From an uncultured Bacilli bacterium (GTDB lineage: Bacteria > Bacillota_I > Bacilli_A > ML615J-28 > CAG-698), in assembly GCA_947627195.1 (NCBI GenBank), contig CANQVC010000016.1:1-32990 (forward strand): a DNA stretch of 32,990 bases, in the 5' to 3' direction. The first letter of the stretch is position 1, and every line of letters starts with the position of its first letter. Shown here one piece after another: positions 1 to 8,600 of the stretch. The position numbers were made by a program, and so were the translations under genes. The notes beneath the pieces were generated by a model. That model saw nothing but the letters and a program-made list of their open reading frames with translations, did no database searches and had not been told where the DNA came from.

Positions 1-150
1 GTTATCACAAATTGTTTTTCGACAGAAATATTGCCGTCTTTCTTCCCTGAAATCATAAATCGGATTGTAGATTGCTACTCTCTCCGTTGCGTTTTTTGTT
101 ATTCTGTTCACTCTTTTGGTTATCCCCTTTTTAATTTTTCTTTACTATCC
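1..150. other. Left-edge segment of foreign-looking sequence abutting virD4
   Basis: This stretch is richer in G+C than the coupling-protein gene beside it and does not continue that gene in any frame. On the minus strand a GTG at 109-111 opens a frame that stays open to the window edge (37 codons, beginning VNRITKNATERVAIYN). Another minus-strand frame starting at an ATG near 56 is also open to the edge. I cannot decide which, if either, is real, and recognise neither. The most economical reading is the end of another mobile element inserted into the virD4 gene. Confidence 0.35.
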
Positions 151-1680
151 CTAAGGAACGAACTCGTTACAGTTTGTTTTAATAATATCGGTAATATCTT
201 TACCATATCTGGCATTCAATTGACTAAATGATTGTAATACAAAAAGATATCTTATTCCTCTTGATCTTGCAACAGTGACCATTCCTTCGATATTTTCAAA
301 CTTTGGAAGGTTCCCAAATTCATCTAAAATAAAATAAGTATTACGTTTTAAAATTGCTGTACTTGTTTCGTTCTTTCTTAAATTTAAATTTGCTTTTTCA
401 ACAAGTTCTTTATACATTTGTGTAATAAATAATGTTACAAATGGATGTCTCGTAAATCGTTCATCTGGCACAACAACAAACACAGCACTAGGTTTCTCAT
501 CAAGAGAAATTATATCTAATTCATTGTCAGATGTTAAAGATAAAATGCCATCATCTGTTAATAGTTGCATATAACTATTTACTTCCGATAAATAACTTGT
601 TAGTGTTTTATCTGATGTTATTAATACTGTATTAACAAGACCTTTTACTTTAGAAAATTCATCACGGCTATCTACTAAATATTCTTTTAAAGCTGTTGTG
701 TCCTCGCTACAATATTTAGTAATGTTATGATAAATGTTGAATAAAAGTAATTGTTTTTCATCCATTATACCTTTTATGCAATCCTCGCAAAATGCTATTA
801 CTAATCCTAAAATCAAATTTCTAGCGCCCTCTTCCCATGTTGGCTGTTCTTTATTAGCTATAGGGCATAATGTATAAACTAAATCTTTTGCATTTTCATA
901 TATTTCATCTTTCAATTCCTGAACTCTAGTTCTTGCTTCTTTATAGGATAAAAATATTTCATCATTTGCATAATATTTACCATCCTTATTTTCTAAATTA
1001 TTTTCTATTTCCTTTACCATTCTTATTCTTCGTATCAATACATTCATTGGATTCCAACGAATTGAAGAATATGGCTCACGCAAATCTAATACATAAATTT
1101 GATATCCCTCTTCTTTAAGAAGACTTTCGTGTTTTTCATAAAGCTCTTTTTTAGGATCTGTAATAATAAGACTTGGTTTCGTTTCACTTTTCCCTAAGAT
1201 AACAATATTTTGGTCAACAAAACCTGTTGTTTTTCCACTACCAGTCGTACCTACAATCATTGCGTGAAGTTGAGATGTTTCAATAACTTCAATATCTCTC
1301 TTCTTTTTTTCTGCGCTAATCACAATACCATCTTCTTTATTTTTCAAATCCTTAAAACTTAGTAATTTAAATTCTTTCAATTTACGAATTTTTTTTGAAG
1401 TAAGCCACTCAGTATCTTCTAAATCATTTTCTTTTAAGGCAATGTTTTGAGCGTCAATTCTATACATTAACAAATAAAATATTGTTATAACACCAAAAAC
1501 CACTCCAACCAGTAAATAATAATTTTTATTTTTTAAAACATCTAATATAAAACTATTATTAAATAACTGAAACAGCAATAAAACTAATATTGCAATAAAA
1601 CTGAAAATGAGTAACCAAAGAATAAATTCTAATCTATATGATTTATGTTTTTTATTTTTAATCACTTTCTCTTTATTCAA
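151..1680 (-). CDS. virD4: VirD4/TraG-type conjugative coupling protein, C-terminally truncated
   Basis: This is the type IV coupling protein, a membrane-anchored hexameric ATPase that hands the relaxase-DNA complex to the conjugation channel. Two N-terminal transmembrane segments (about residues 17-40 and 53-72) precede a Walker A motif GTTGSGKTT (144-152). A Walker B-like ILDEFGNLP lies near residue 453, and the usual IIKTNCN motif is near the end. Family members continue past that motif for roughly another 100 residues; here the frame diverges to EFVP and stops. An imperfect palindrome (AACGA-AC-TCGTT, 157-168) sits at the break. The start is TTG at 1680, overlapping the relaxase stop by 8 nt, so the two genes are translationally coupled. 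The truncation is visible in the sequence; attributing it to a nested insertion is inference, and the 3' remainder would lie outside this window. Confidence 0.88.
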   Translation of the reverse strand: MNKEKVIKNKKHKSYRLEFILWLLIFSFIAILVLLLFQLFNNSFILDVLKNKNYYLLVGVVFGVITIFYLLMYRIDAQNIALKENDLEDTEWLTSKKIRKLKEFKLLSFKDLKNKEDGIVISAEKKKRDIEVIETSQLHAMIVGTTGSGKTTGFVDQNIVILGKSETKPSLIITDPKKELYEKHESLLKEEGYQIYVLDLREPYSSIRWNPMNVLIRRIRMVKEIENNLENKDGKYYANDEIFLSYKEARTRVQELKDEIYENAKDLVYTLCPIANKEQPTWEEGARNLILGLVIAFCEDCIKGIMDEKQLLLFNIYHNITKYCSEDTTALKEYLVDSRDEFSKVKGLVNTVLITSDKTLTSYLSEVNSYMQLLTDDGILSLTSDNELDIISLDEKPSAVFVVVPDERFTRHPFVTLFITQMYKELVEKANLNLRKNETSTAILKRNTYFILDEFGNLPKFENIEGMVTVARSRGIRYLFVLQSFSQLNARYGKDITDIIKTNCNEFVP

Positions 1681-2986
1681 AATTTTCTATCTTTCCTCCT
1701 TTCTTTTTTTCTTCTAAAGCTTTTTCTTTTTTTATTTCCTCTTCTATTTCTTCTAATCTTTTGGATAGGTCTCTTTCAAGCAAACCATTTTGAAAAGAAA
1801 AACTTAACAAAAATTTATTAAAAAGTTTATTAACTTTTTTCTCGCTAATTATAATTTTTCTTTTTAATTTGATATCATTGACTTTATGTTTTTGATATGA
1901 CTTAAACTCATATAATTCAGGCTTAATAAATTTTGCTAAATTAAGTACTAAATTGCCTTGCCTTTTTACATAATCCTTTTCTATCAAATCAATCATATTT
2001 AATACTTTATTATCTATTTTGTAGCCATACTTTTCATTATCTTTTTCCATCTTATCAATATTTACATTTTCAGTTGAATATAGGTGATTGTAAGAAACTA
2101 TTTTTTCTATTTGCTTTTTTCTATTAGCTAAAGCAAGATAAAAAGCTTTATCTGAGCAACGCAACTTTTTATCATACATAATCATTAACTTTACTATATG
2201 ATCAACTCTTTTTTGAAAAGGTTTCATATCGTTACTTCCATAAGAAATTCTACCAGTTTTAGGTAATTCTTTTGCAAGAGAAAGTATTTCTTTTTTTATT
2301 TCATCACTTGAGGTAATTGCAACATTAATTGCAGTCATTTTTTTCAATTCAGCAAGTGCTTCACTTCTTGTTTTATATAATGAATCATCATTATTTAAAT
2401 ATAGCCCAGCTTTCACAAACATTTTATCAATAGCATATCTGCTTATTTTTCCTTTACTCCTATACTTAAGTGAACCATCTTTATATTTATATAATGGCTC
2501 TTTTTCCCAAAACTGAAAATGAATATGTAAATGATGAGGTCTGTCTGTATGAAGAGAACACATTAAATCTATATTTTTTATATTGAAATTAGCATCATTT
2601 AAAAAAGTTGGAAAAATTTTTTTAATAAATTTAATTGATTTATTAATACTATTAATTCTATAACTATCTTCTTCACTTAGTGATATAAAACCATGCCAAA
2701 TATTTCCTTTATTTTTTGCTAATCTTTTTTTCATTAATTCTAATTCATTTTTTTCAATCATTCCATTTAAATTAAAAACTTTAGTTGACTTTTCAAAATA
2801 ATCTAAAGACGTAAATGTGCTAACTACTTTATCTCGCCTTGTTATATAGCTTAAAATGTTTTTTCCCCCTGTTAAATCATAAAATCCTCGATCCTTATTA
2901 TGATTTGTTATTTCTTCTAAAGTAGCGTTTCTTTTTAATTTGTATGATGTATATCTTATATTAAATATGATATTTGAATTAGAAAT
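1673..2986 (-). CDS. MOBP/MobL-like conjugative relaxase with apparent ATT start
   Basis: The relaxase nicks one strand at oriT through a tyrosine and stays bound to the 5' end during transfer. The histidine triad region reads HTDRPHHLHIHF (His146, 151, 152, 154 and 156 in the extended numbering), matching the HxDxxxxHxH metal-binding motif of MOBP relaxases. The first ATG in frame is at 2761, but 75 codons upstream are open and protein-like, including NILSYITRRDKV (residues 43-54). That segment resembles the YxxYxxRDE region of related relaxases and contains candidate nucleophile tyrosines (36, 47). This extension has no ATG, GTG or TTG; it runs to ATT at 2984-2986, five nucleotides after AGGTGA. 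Starting at 2761 would give 362 residues lacking the N-terminal active-site segment. The C-terminal half is Lys-rich and unrecognised. The stop overlaps the TTG of virD4. Confidence 0.85.
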   Translation of the reverse strand: MSNSNIIFNIRYTSYKLKRNATLEEITNHNKDRGFYDLTGGKNILSYITRRDKVVSTFTSLDYFEKSTKVFNLNGMIEKNELELMKKRLAKNKGNIWHGFISLSEEDSYRINSINKSIKFIKKIFPTFLNDANFNIKNIDLMCSLHTDRPHHLHIHFQFWEKEPLYKYKDGSLKYRSKGKISRYAIDKMFVKAGLYLNNDDSLYKTRSEALAELKKMTAINVAITSSDEIKKEILSLAKELPKTGRISYGSNDMKPFQKRVDHIVKLMIMYDKKLRCSDKAFYLALANRKKQIEKIVSYNHLYSTENVNIDKMEKDNEKYGYKIDNKVLNMIDLIEKDYVKRQGNLVLNLAKFIKPELYEFKSYQKHKVNDIKLKRKIIISEKKVNKLFNKFLLSFSFQNGLLERDLSKRLEEIEEEIKKEKALEEKKKGGKIENFE

Positions 2987-2995
2987 TTAAATCAC

Positions 2996-3445
2996 CTACT
3001 TCCTAATATCACGTAATACTTTTGCCTCATAATTCAATAAATAATCAGGTGTATCTCTAAAAACACCATTACGATATTTTTTACTATCTATTTGATATCC
3101 CTCCAATTCAAGTCCTTTTATTTCAAAAAGTGAACATAAAATAGATTTATTAATTGTTGCATTCAAAATAATTTCCTTTAAAAGTTTTATAATGCTATTT
3201 AACAACTCTTCATTTATTTCATTAATGTTTTTTTCATTTTCTTCTAAAGATGTATTATCATAACTTTTAAACAATGAATTGTAAAAAATAGGTAAACCAT
3301 AATATAATGCTTTGTTAATTACTTTATTAAATGAATTTTTATATTCATCTAGTTCCATAATTTTATCAATATACTCCCATAAACTCATATCATTTATTGT
3401 TATATATTTTCTAATATTTTTATCAGTATTTCTTTGCCCTCTCAT
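2996..3445 (-). CDS. Probable ribbon-helix-helix oriT accessory protein
   Basis: A protein of about 149 residues encoded between the putative oriT and the relaxase gene, where MOBP systems usually keep a small DNA-binding auxiliary protein (NikA, TraJ or MobC type). Its N-terminus has a short strand (RKYITIND) followed by two predicted helices (about residues 18-50, including FNKVINKALYYGLPIF), the order expected of a ribbon-helix-helix domain. The remainder is acidic and helical with no motif I know. The frame is open further upstream to 3508. I chose ATG 3445 because the domain begins directly after it and the longer start would cross the oriT hairpin, but no clear SD precedes it. Its TAG stop lies inside the SD that serves the relaxase, so expression is probably coupled. 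Function is inferred from position and fold pattern. Confidence 0.6.
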   Translation of the reverse strand: MRGQRNTDKNIRKYITINDMSLWEYIDKIMELDEYKNSFNKVINKALYYGLPIFYNSLFKSYDNTSLEENEKNINEINEELLNSIIKLLKEIILNATINKSILCSLFEIKGLELEGYQIDSKKYRNGVFRDTPDYLLNYEAKVLRDIRK

Positions 3446-3563
3446 ATAATCTAAAATAGTAAAAGTGGGTTTCCCACTTGTTTGCAACTTCAAAAATAGA
3501 ACAATCAAAGAGTGTTGTATTTTTCTTATCCTGCCTTATTTTTTTATTAATTTGCAACACCAA
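3423..3563 (-). CDS. Possible 46-residue ORF overlapping oriT
   Basis: A TTG-initiated frame with a strong AAGGAG six nucleotides upstream (inside the end of the preceding gene), ending at TGA 3423-3425. The product has a basic start followed by a more hydrophobic, aromatic tail (KWETHFYYFRLYERAKKY). It overlaps the proposed nick region and the start of the ribbon-helix-helix gene, so it may be a chance frame. I recognise no family. Confidence 0.25.
   Translation of the reverse strand: MVLQINKKIRQDKKNTTLFDCSIFEVANKWETHFYYFRLYERAKKY
3463..3560 (+). other. oriT: Putative origin of transfer (oriT) with MOBP nick motif
   Basis: On the plus strand TTATCCTGCC (3526-3535) matches the nick consensus of MOBP origins and Ti-plasmid T-DNA borders (YATCCTG|Y), predicting cleavage after G3533. 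To its left is a perfect 7-bp hairpin with a 3-nt loop (AAGTGGG, 3463-3469; CCCACTT, 3473-3479). A second inverted repeat, GTGTTG (3512-3517) and CAACAC (3555-3560), spans the nick motif. TTTGCAAC occurs twice (from 3482 and from 3551). The position immediately before the accessory-protein and relaxase genes is the usual one. The motif is seen directly; the function is inferred from motif and context. Confidence 0.6.
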
Positions 3564-3566
3564 ACA

Positions 3567-3899
3567 CTACTCCTTTATTTCCTTATTTTTTTCTTTCATA
3601 GATTTTTTATCGTTCTTTTTTATCCCTAATGCAATTAAAATTTTACCCTCTGAATTTTTTCTCTTCTCTACACTTTTAATTCCACCAATTTTTCCATTTT
3701 CTCTTGCTATTTTATCATTATCAATTGTCACTTTAATTAAATCGAACAGGCATTTGATATTTTTATCTGAAATGTCTGGCTCTTTTTCTTCAAATGCATA
3801 ATAGCATATATATTTTATTAACTTACCCACTTTTTTGTCGCTCATTGTTTTAATGGCATTTGCAAAACTCATTCTAAATTTGAAATTTTTTTCTTTCAT
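3567..3899 (-). CDS. Small protein resembling the N-terminal domain of replication-associated proteins (DUF6291-like)
   Basis: A 110-residue basic protein with a good SD (AGGAAAAAT before ATG 3899), 11 nt after the ArdC gene. The pattern FKFRMSFANAIKTMSDKKVGKLIKYICYYAFEE, followed by a segment about DIxDxxxxCLFDLIKVTID and a Lys/Asn/Gly-rich ENGKIGGIKS stretch, resembles a small helical domain found in phage and plasmid proteins linked to replication initiation (the DUF6291 type). In those the GxxGG linker commonly leads into a further DNA-binding region, whereas this protein ends in a charged Lys-rich tail. The family assignment is from memory of the pattern, and function is unknown. Confidence 0.6.
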   Translation of the reverse strand: MKEKNFKFRMSFANAIKTMSDKKVGKLIKYICYYAFEEKEPDISDKNIKCLFDLIKVTIDNDKIARENGKIGGIKSVEKRKNSEGKILIALGIKKNDKKSMKEKNKEIKE

Positions 3900-3910
3900 A
3901 TTTTTCCTTT

Positions 3911-5566
3911 CTATACTTTACTATTTATTCTGGAATATGTACTTTGTCTTGTTTTTTTAACATTTATTTTTATACTATTTTTATTTATTTTATCAATAAA
4001 ATCAATCGCATCATTTGCTAATTTATCATAATATGCATTAGGAATTTTAGGATTATACTGTCCACTTGATTTAAACAACCTTAATGCTGTTTCTTTGTTA
4101 GAATTACTATACATAGCTAGTCGCATCATTAATGATTTCATGTCTTTCTTCTTTGTTTCAAAAACCTCTTTACCTTCATATAATGAAATAAACTTATCGC
4201 CATCTTTTCCTTTCGCTAACTTATCAATAATTTCTTTATCATTAATCTTTGTTAACTTATCTAAATTTTTTTCTATACTTGTTATGTTTCCTATTCCTTT
4301 ACTTATTTCATAATTTACCATACTTGGTTTAATCAAATTAACTGGTTCTCCCATTTTAGTTCCTGTTAATTCTTCATATGTTACTTTTTTATATTGAACG
4401 TTTTGTTTACCTTTTTCTAAATTTATTTTATCTATTTCTTTTTCTAGGTCTTCTAAATTATTAAATTCTTTATCTATAAGTAAGCTTAACTTATCATTAT
4501 CAAAGAAAAAAGCCTTGTAAACTTTTTCACCATCTTGAATTCTTTTTTCAACTATTGCGTAAGGAATTACTTGCTTTGATTGTTTTATTATTTCACTATT
4601 TTTTTCTTTACTCATTACATATTTACAAATCTTATCAGCATCCTGAATAGCCATAAATAAAACATTAGGATCTTCTTTAATAACATCATACCATGACTTA
4701 ATATAAGCTGTATTATTTTCAATATGCTTTTCCTCTTTTGGTATTCCTAAATCTTGTTCAATAAACATTGAAGCAATTTCAGCTCTCAATTCCTCTATTG
4801 CATAACTTTTGCTCCCAAATCCACTTTTCAAATCTCTATTTAATCTTTTTTCATGCCCTGTTGAATGACCTATCTCGTGTAGAGCAGTTGAATAAAATTC
4901 ATTATAACTTAGAAAATCATCTCTTTTTGGTAAATGAATTTCATCTTTTAAATGATTATAATATGCTCTTGAACCTCCATATATAATAGGTGTTTCTTCC
5001 TTGCTCCAACTAAACAATATCATTTCCGCTCTATCATTCTTGTTTTTTTCATCCAATATTTGTATTTCTTTTTTAGGTAGACCAAGAACTAAATCACCAT
5101 TAAATACATGATAAAATTTACGATGTGCATAAACATTATCTTTTAAATATTGTTCTTTTTCTTCTAAAGTCAAATCATCTAGAACACTTTTATCAAATAT
5201 TTTTTTTGTATTGCGATCGAAAAATTCGAAAAATTCAATTTCAACTCCTTTACCTTTTGCAAGGCTATTTCCCCCTTCATCTTTTTTAAATGTATAACCA
5301 TTTTCTTTTATTTGATTATATGTTAACCATCTATTATCTTGGTAATTTTCTACCATACTCACTAAAGTTAAATAAAAATTATTTACACCTCGATATGGTT
5401 TTTTAGTTGCAAAAGATTCTGGTAAACTTGAATTAATCCATCCTTCTTTCCAAAGTCCTGTCCCTTTTTCCAAATTAGTTAAAACTGCATCAACGATTTT
5501 TTGCCTTTGCGGTGTTAGCTTTTCGTAGACACTTTTATTTCCCAAAAAACTTTCACTTTTTTTCAA
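3911..5566 (-). CDS. ardC: ArdC-type antirestriction protein with zincin metallopeptidase domain
   Basis: ArdC proteins bind single-stranded DNA and protect incoming conjugative DNA from restriction. Residues about 10-150 carry the ArdC N-terminal domain (LWKEGWINSSLPESFATKKPYRGVN lies at roughly 38-62, interrupted here only for reference to its WxxxW/PYRGVN pattern). A zincin domain follows, with HEIGH (230-234) and EELRAE (258-263) as zinc-binding and catalytic elements, as in polyvalent-protein metallopeptidases. The C-terminal ~120 residues (KGKDGDKFISLYEG, LMMRLAMYSNSNKETALRLFKSSG) match the C-terminal segment of the giant protein next door and the helix-bundle domain of NrS-1-like primase-polymerases. 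The start is TTG 5566: a stop lies just before it in frame, and GAGGAGG is 12 nt upstream. It overlaps the 44-residue gene by 14 nt. Confidence 0.85.
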   Translation of the reverse strand: MKKSESFLGNKSVYEKLTPQRQKIVDAVLTNLEKGTGLWKEGWINSSLPESFATKKPYRGVNNFYLTLVSMVENYQDNRWLTYNQIKENGYTFKKDEGGNSLAKGKGVEIEFFEFFDRNTKKIFDKSVLDDLTLEEKEQYLKDNVYAHRKFYHVFNGDLVLGLPKKEIQILDEKNKNDRAEMILFSWSKEETPIIYGGSRAYYNHLKDEIHLPKRDDFLSYNEFYSTALHEIGHSTGHEKRLNRDLKSGFGSKSYAIEELRAEIASMFIEQDLGIPKEEKHIENNTAYIKSWYDVIKEDPNVLFMAIQDADKICKYVMSKEKNSEIIKQSKQVIPYAIVEKRIQDGEKVYKAFFFDNDKLSLLIDKEFNNLEDLEKEIDKINLEKGKQNVQYKKVTYEELTGTKMGEPVNLIKPSMVNYEISKGIGNITSIEKNLDKLTKINDKEIIDKLAKGKDGDKFISLYEGKEVFETKKKDMKSLMMRLAMYSNSNKETALRLFKSSGQYNPKIPNAYYDKLANDAIDFIDKINKNSIKINVKKTRQSTYSRINSKV

Positions 5567-5687
5567 TTACAATTTTAACCTCCTCAATCGACACATCCTT
5601 GTCCTTTACTATATCATCAATTTCATATAAATCTTCTAATTCATAATCCATTGGAAGTACTATTTCTCTTTCTTTATCGCTGTTCAT
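5553..5687 (-). CDS. Small acidic protein (44 residues), translationally coupled
   Basis: ATG at 5685-5687 comes one nucleotide after the TAG stop of the giant gene (TAG-T-ATG), with AAGGGAG as SD inside that gene's last codons. The frame ends at TGA 5553-5555, inside the ArdC gene. The product is strongly acidic in the middle (PMDYELEDLYEIDDIVKDKD) and ends in VKIVIEKK. The tight coupling on both sides and the good SD support it as real. I recognise no family. Its size, charge and place between antirestriction-associated genes would fit a DNA-mimic or a small partner of a neighbour, but that is speculation. Confidence 0.6.
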   Translation of the reverse strand: MNSDKEREIVLPMDYELEDLYEIDDIVKDKDVSIEEVKIVIEKK

Positions 5688-5688
5688 A

Positions 5689-8600
5689 CTATGCTCCCTT
5701 AAAATTTGATGTTGGTTTGACAAATCCTATATTTTTATTTTTCCCATCGTTATATCTCTCAGTTACATCTTTAATCGCTTTAATTGCTGTAGATTCATAA
5801 TAATCTGGTGATTTGTTTTCTCTGAAGAGACCACTTGTTGTAAAAATTCTAATCATTTGTTCTTTATCACCATTACACCAAAACGCTAAATGATTCATTA
5901 AACTCATATCAGAATTGCTATGATTATTTCTTATATCCTCACCCTCATATAATGCTTTAAATACATCTCCGTTTTTACAATTCATTGCTTTATTGATAAT
6001 TTCTTTATCACTTATCAAACTAAGCCCTTCAACACCTTTTTTTAAACCATTATAATCAACTCTTTTATTACATTTTTTCTCTAAAATATCTTTAATATCT
6101 ATATTATCAAAATTATTTAACTCCTTATTTTTTCCGCCAATTAAATCCCCAGTCATAGCAATAAAGTGTGATTTTTGATAAAATTCTAAATCACCATCCA
6201 TTGAAAAACTTCTCAAATCCATTCCTATTGTTTTACCAAAAATATGAGCTCCTATTTTACTAATTGACATTTCTGCATAACTATTATTTGAACTTTTTAA
6301 CACTCTTTCTAATAAATCAGAATAATTTCCGTTTTCATCAATAGAATGATCTAAATCAATTGCACATATACCATCTTTCCCATCTAATGCATAGGCAAGG
6401 GTTACTCCTCCTTTTGCTTTTAGAAATTCACATGCATCATCAAAACTTGCCCATGTCGACGAATCATCACTTTTCGCAAAACTGCCATTATTAGGATCTA
6501 TTAAATATTTTTCTAACCTTTGTTTTTCAAGATTTTCTTTAGTTCTTACCACAACCCAATTTTGTCTATTTAACATTTCTTCTGGCACATTCTTCTTCAA
6601 TATCTCAATTCTTTGATTTATCTTTTCCATAACTTTTTCACTAGGTTTTTTTAGCTCTGTCTCATAGTCTTCTTTAGATTTTCCTACTACTAAATTTTGA
6701 TATTCCTCTTTTGACAAAGTAATTGTTTCTTTATTTTGGTTTCGCAATGTAATTTTAAAATCATCTGGTAAGCTAACCATTAAAAATTTTTCATCATTTT
6801 CATTAATTAAACCATTAGGCAAATAATAGCTATAAAATGAATATTTTCCTTTTGGCATTTTGAATAATGTTGCTTCATCGTATTTTTTTATTCTTGCTTC
6901 ATTTATTAGAGAAAGTGTATTCCATCTTTTATTAGTTTTACTTTCTTTATAACTAAAATCGACCAAACTTGCTCCGCTCGTTTCTTCAAATAATTCATAA
7001 GGACTTATTTTTTTTATTTCAGATTTCTCTTTATCTTTTAATTCAACTTCAAAAGTATTAGGCAAATTAATTTCTATTCTTCCGTTTTTAGATTCTTTAA
7101 TAAATATATTAGGAATATAGTATTTTTCATCTTTAAACATTGAATAATTTGGTAATTTAAATAGCGAAGCATTCTCATATTTACCTATCATTGCTTCAAT
7201 TGGTAAATCTATTCTTACAAATTCTTTTTCTTTTTTTTCAATATAATAATCTTTATCATTCGATGATGAAACTATTTCTTTAAAAAGAATGGCATTAATT
7301 TTTTTTGTATTATTATTTTTGTTTAAAATTACTTCTTCATTTTCTTCCATAATAATTTCGTAACAGAGCTCTCTTGAGTCACTTTTTAAATCCGTAATCA
7401 TTCTTCCATCTTTAATTCGATTATTAAAAATATTATATGTATAACCTCTATATTCTTCGTTGGTTAATGGCATTTTAAAAAATGAATGTTTTTCATAACT
7501 TTCTATTAAAGCACTTCTAGGAACGTTAATAGTTATCCAATTTTTCCTTTTTTCAATGGATTCATTTTGTTTCATATATTCATCATTGTAACGACTATTA
7601 TAAGAAACAATTAAATCATTAATCTCACTATAACTATTTATACTTGTAAATTCATTTTTCAAATAATAATCGTACAAACTTTCTAACACTTTACCTTTTT
7701 GATTATATAATGCTTTAAATTGTATTTCTTCTAAATCTGTATTTTCATCTGTTAAATATTGATATAATTCTTTATAGAAATTTATCTTATAACTATCCTT
7801 TACAATATCTAACGCTTCTTTATTTTTATATTCCATCATAAAAGACGAAAATTCATCTGTTATTTTTTGATGAAATGAATTTTGATACGTTTTGTCTATT
7901 TTGAGCTCTTGGCTTTCATTCAATATAATATCCTCCTTTTTTCTATCAAAATTATTTAAAAAACTCCTTTTGTCATATTGCTCATCTTCAATAATAACCT
8001 CATCTTTTTTATTTAAATCCAGTTCTTGATTTATCTGTATTAATTCTTTTTCTAACATTTCTAATTTTTCCTTATATTCAAATGGAACATCTATTTCTTT
8101 TTGGGCATCAATTAGATCTTTATTAAGTTCTTCTAAGCGTCTTATGGCATATTCTTCTTTAAGCTTAAAATCCTTAAAAAAATTTTCTATTCTAGTCATA
8201 TTTCCTATCGCACTTGTTCCAATATCAAGGTGATATATTCCGTTAGCATTAAGTGTAATTGAACGCTCCATAGTTAATAAAGCTACTGGATCTAAGCTTA
8301 TTTTAAAACCATTATATATAGCTACAACTTCATTATCATTTGCCTGAATTAATGCATCATTTAATGCAATTGTTCCATCTTTTTTATCTGTATAATTTAT
8401 TCCTTTTACATTGATTAAAAATTTTTCATTATCTGAATGAAAATTTTTATCTAAAAGAAGTATATCTTTTTTCAATCTTTCTAAATATAATTCTTGTTTT
8501 TTTATTGCTTCTGGTAAATCTCTTCTTACTTTATCTTGCAATGCATATAGATTCTTTTTATATTGACCTTCTAGTACTTTAAGTTTTGCTACTTCCGTAT

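Noticed and set aside
31-231. Plus-strand ORF across the virD4 junction
   Set aside because: It is antisense to virD4 in part, has no SD, and its composition is that of a shadow frame.
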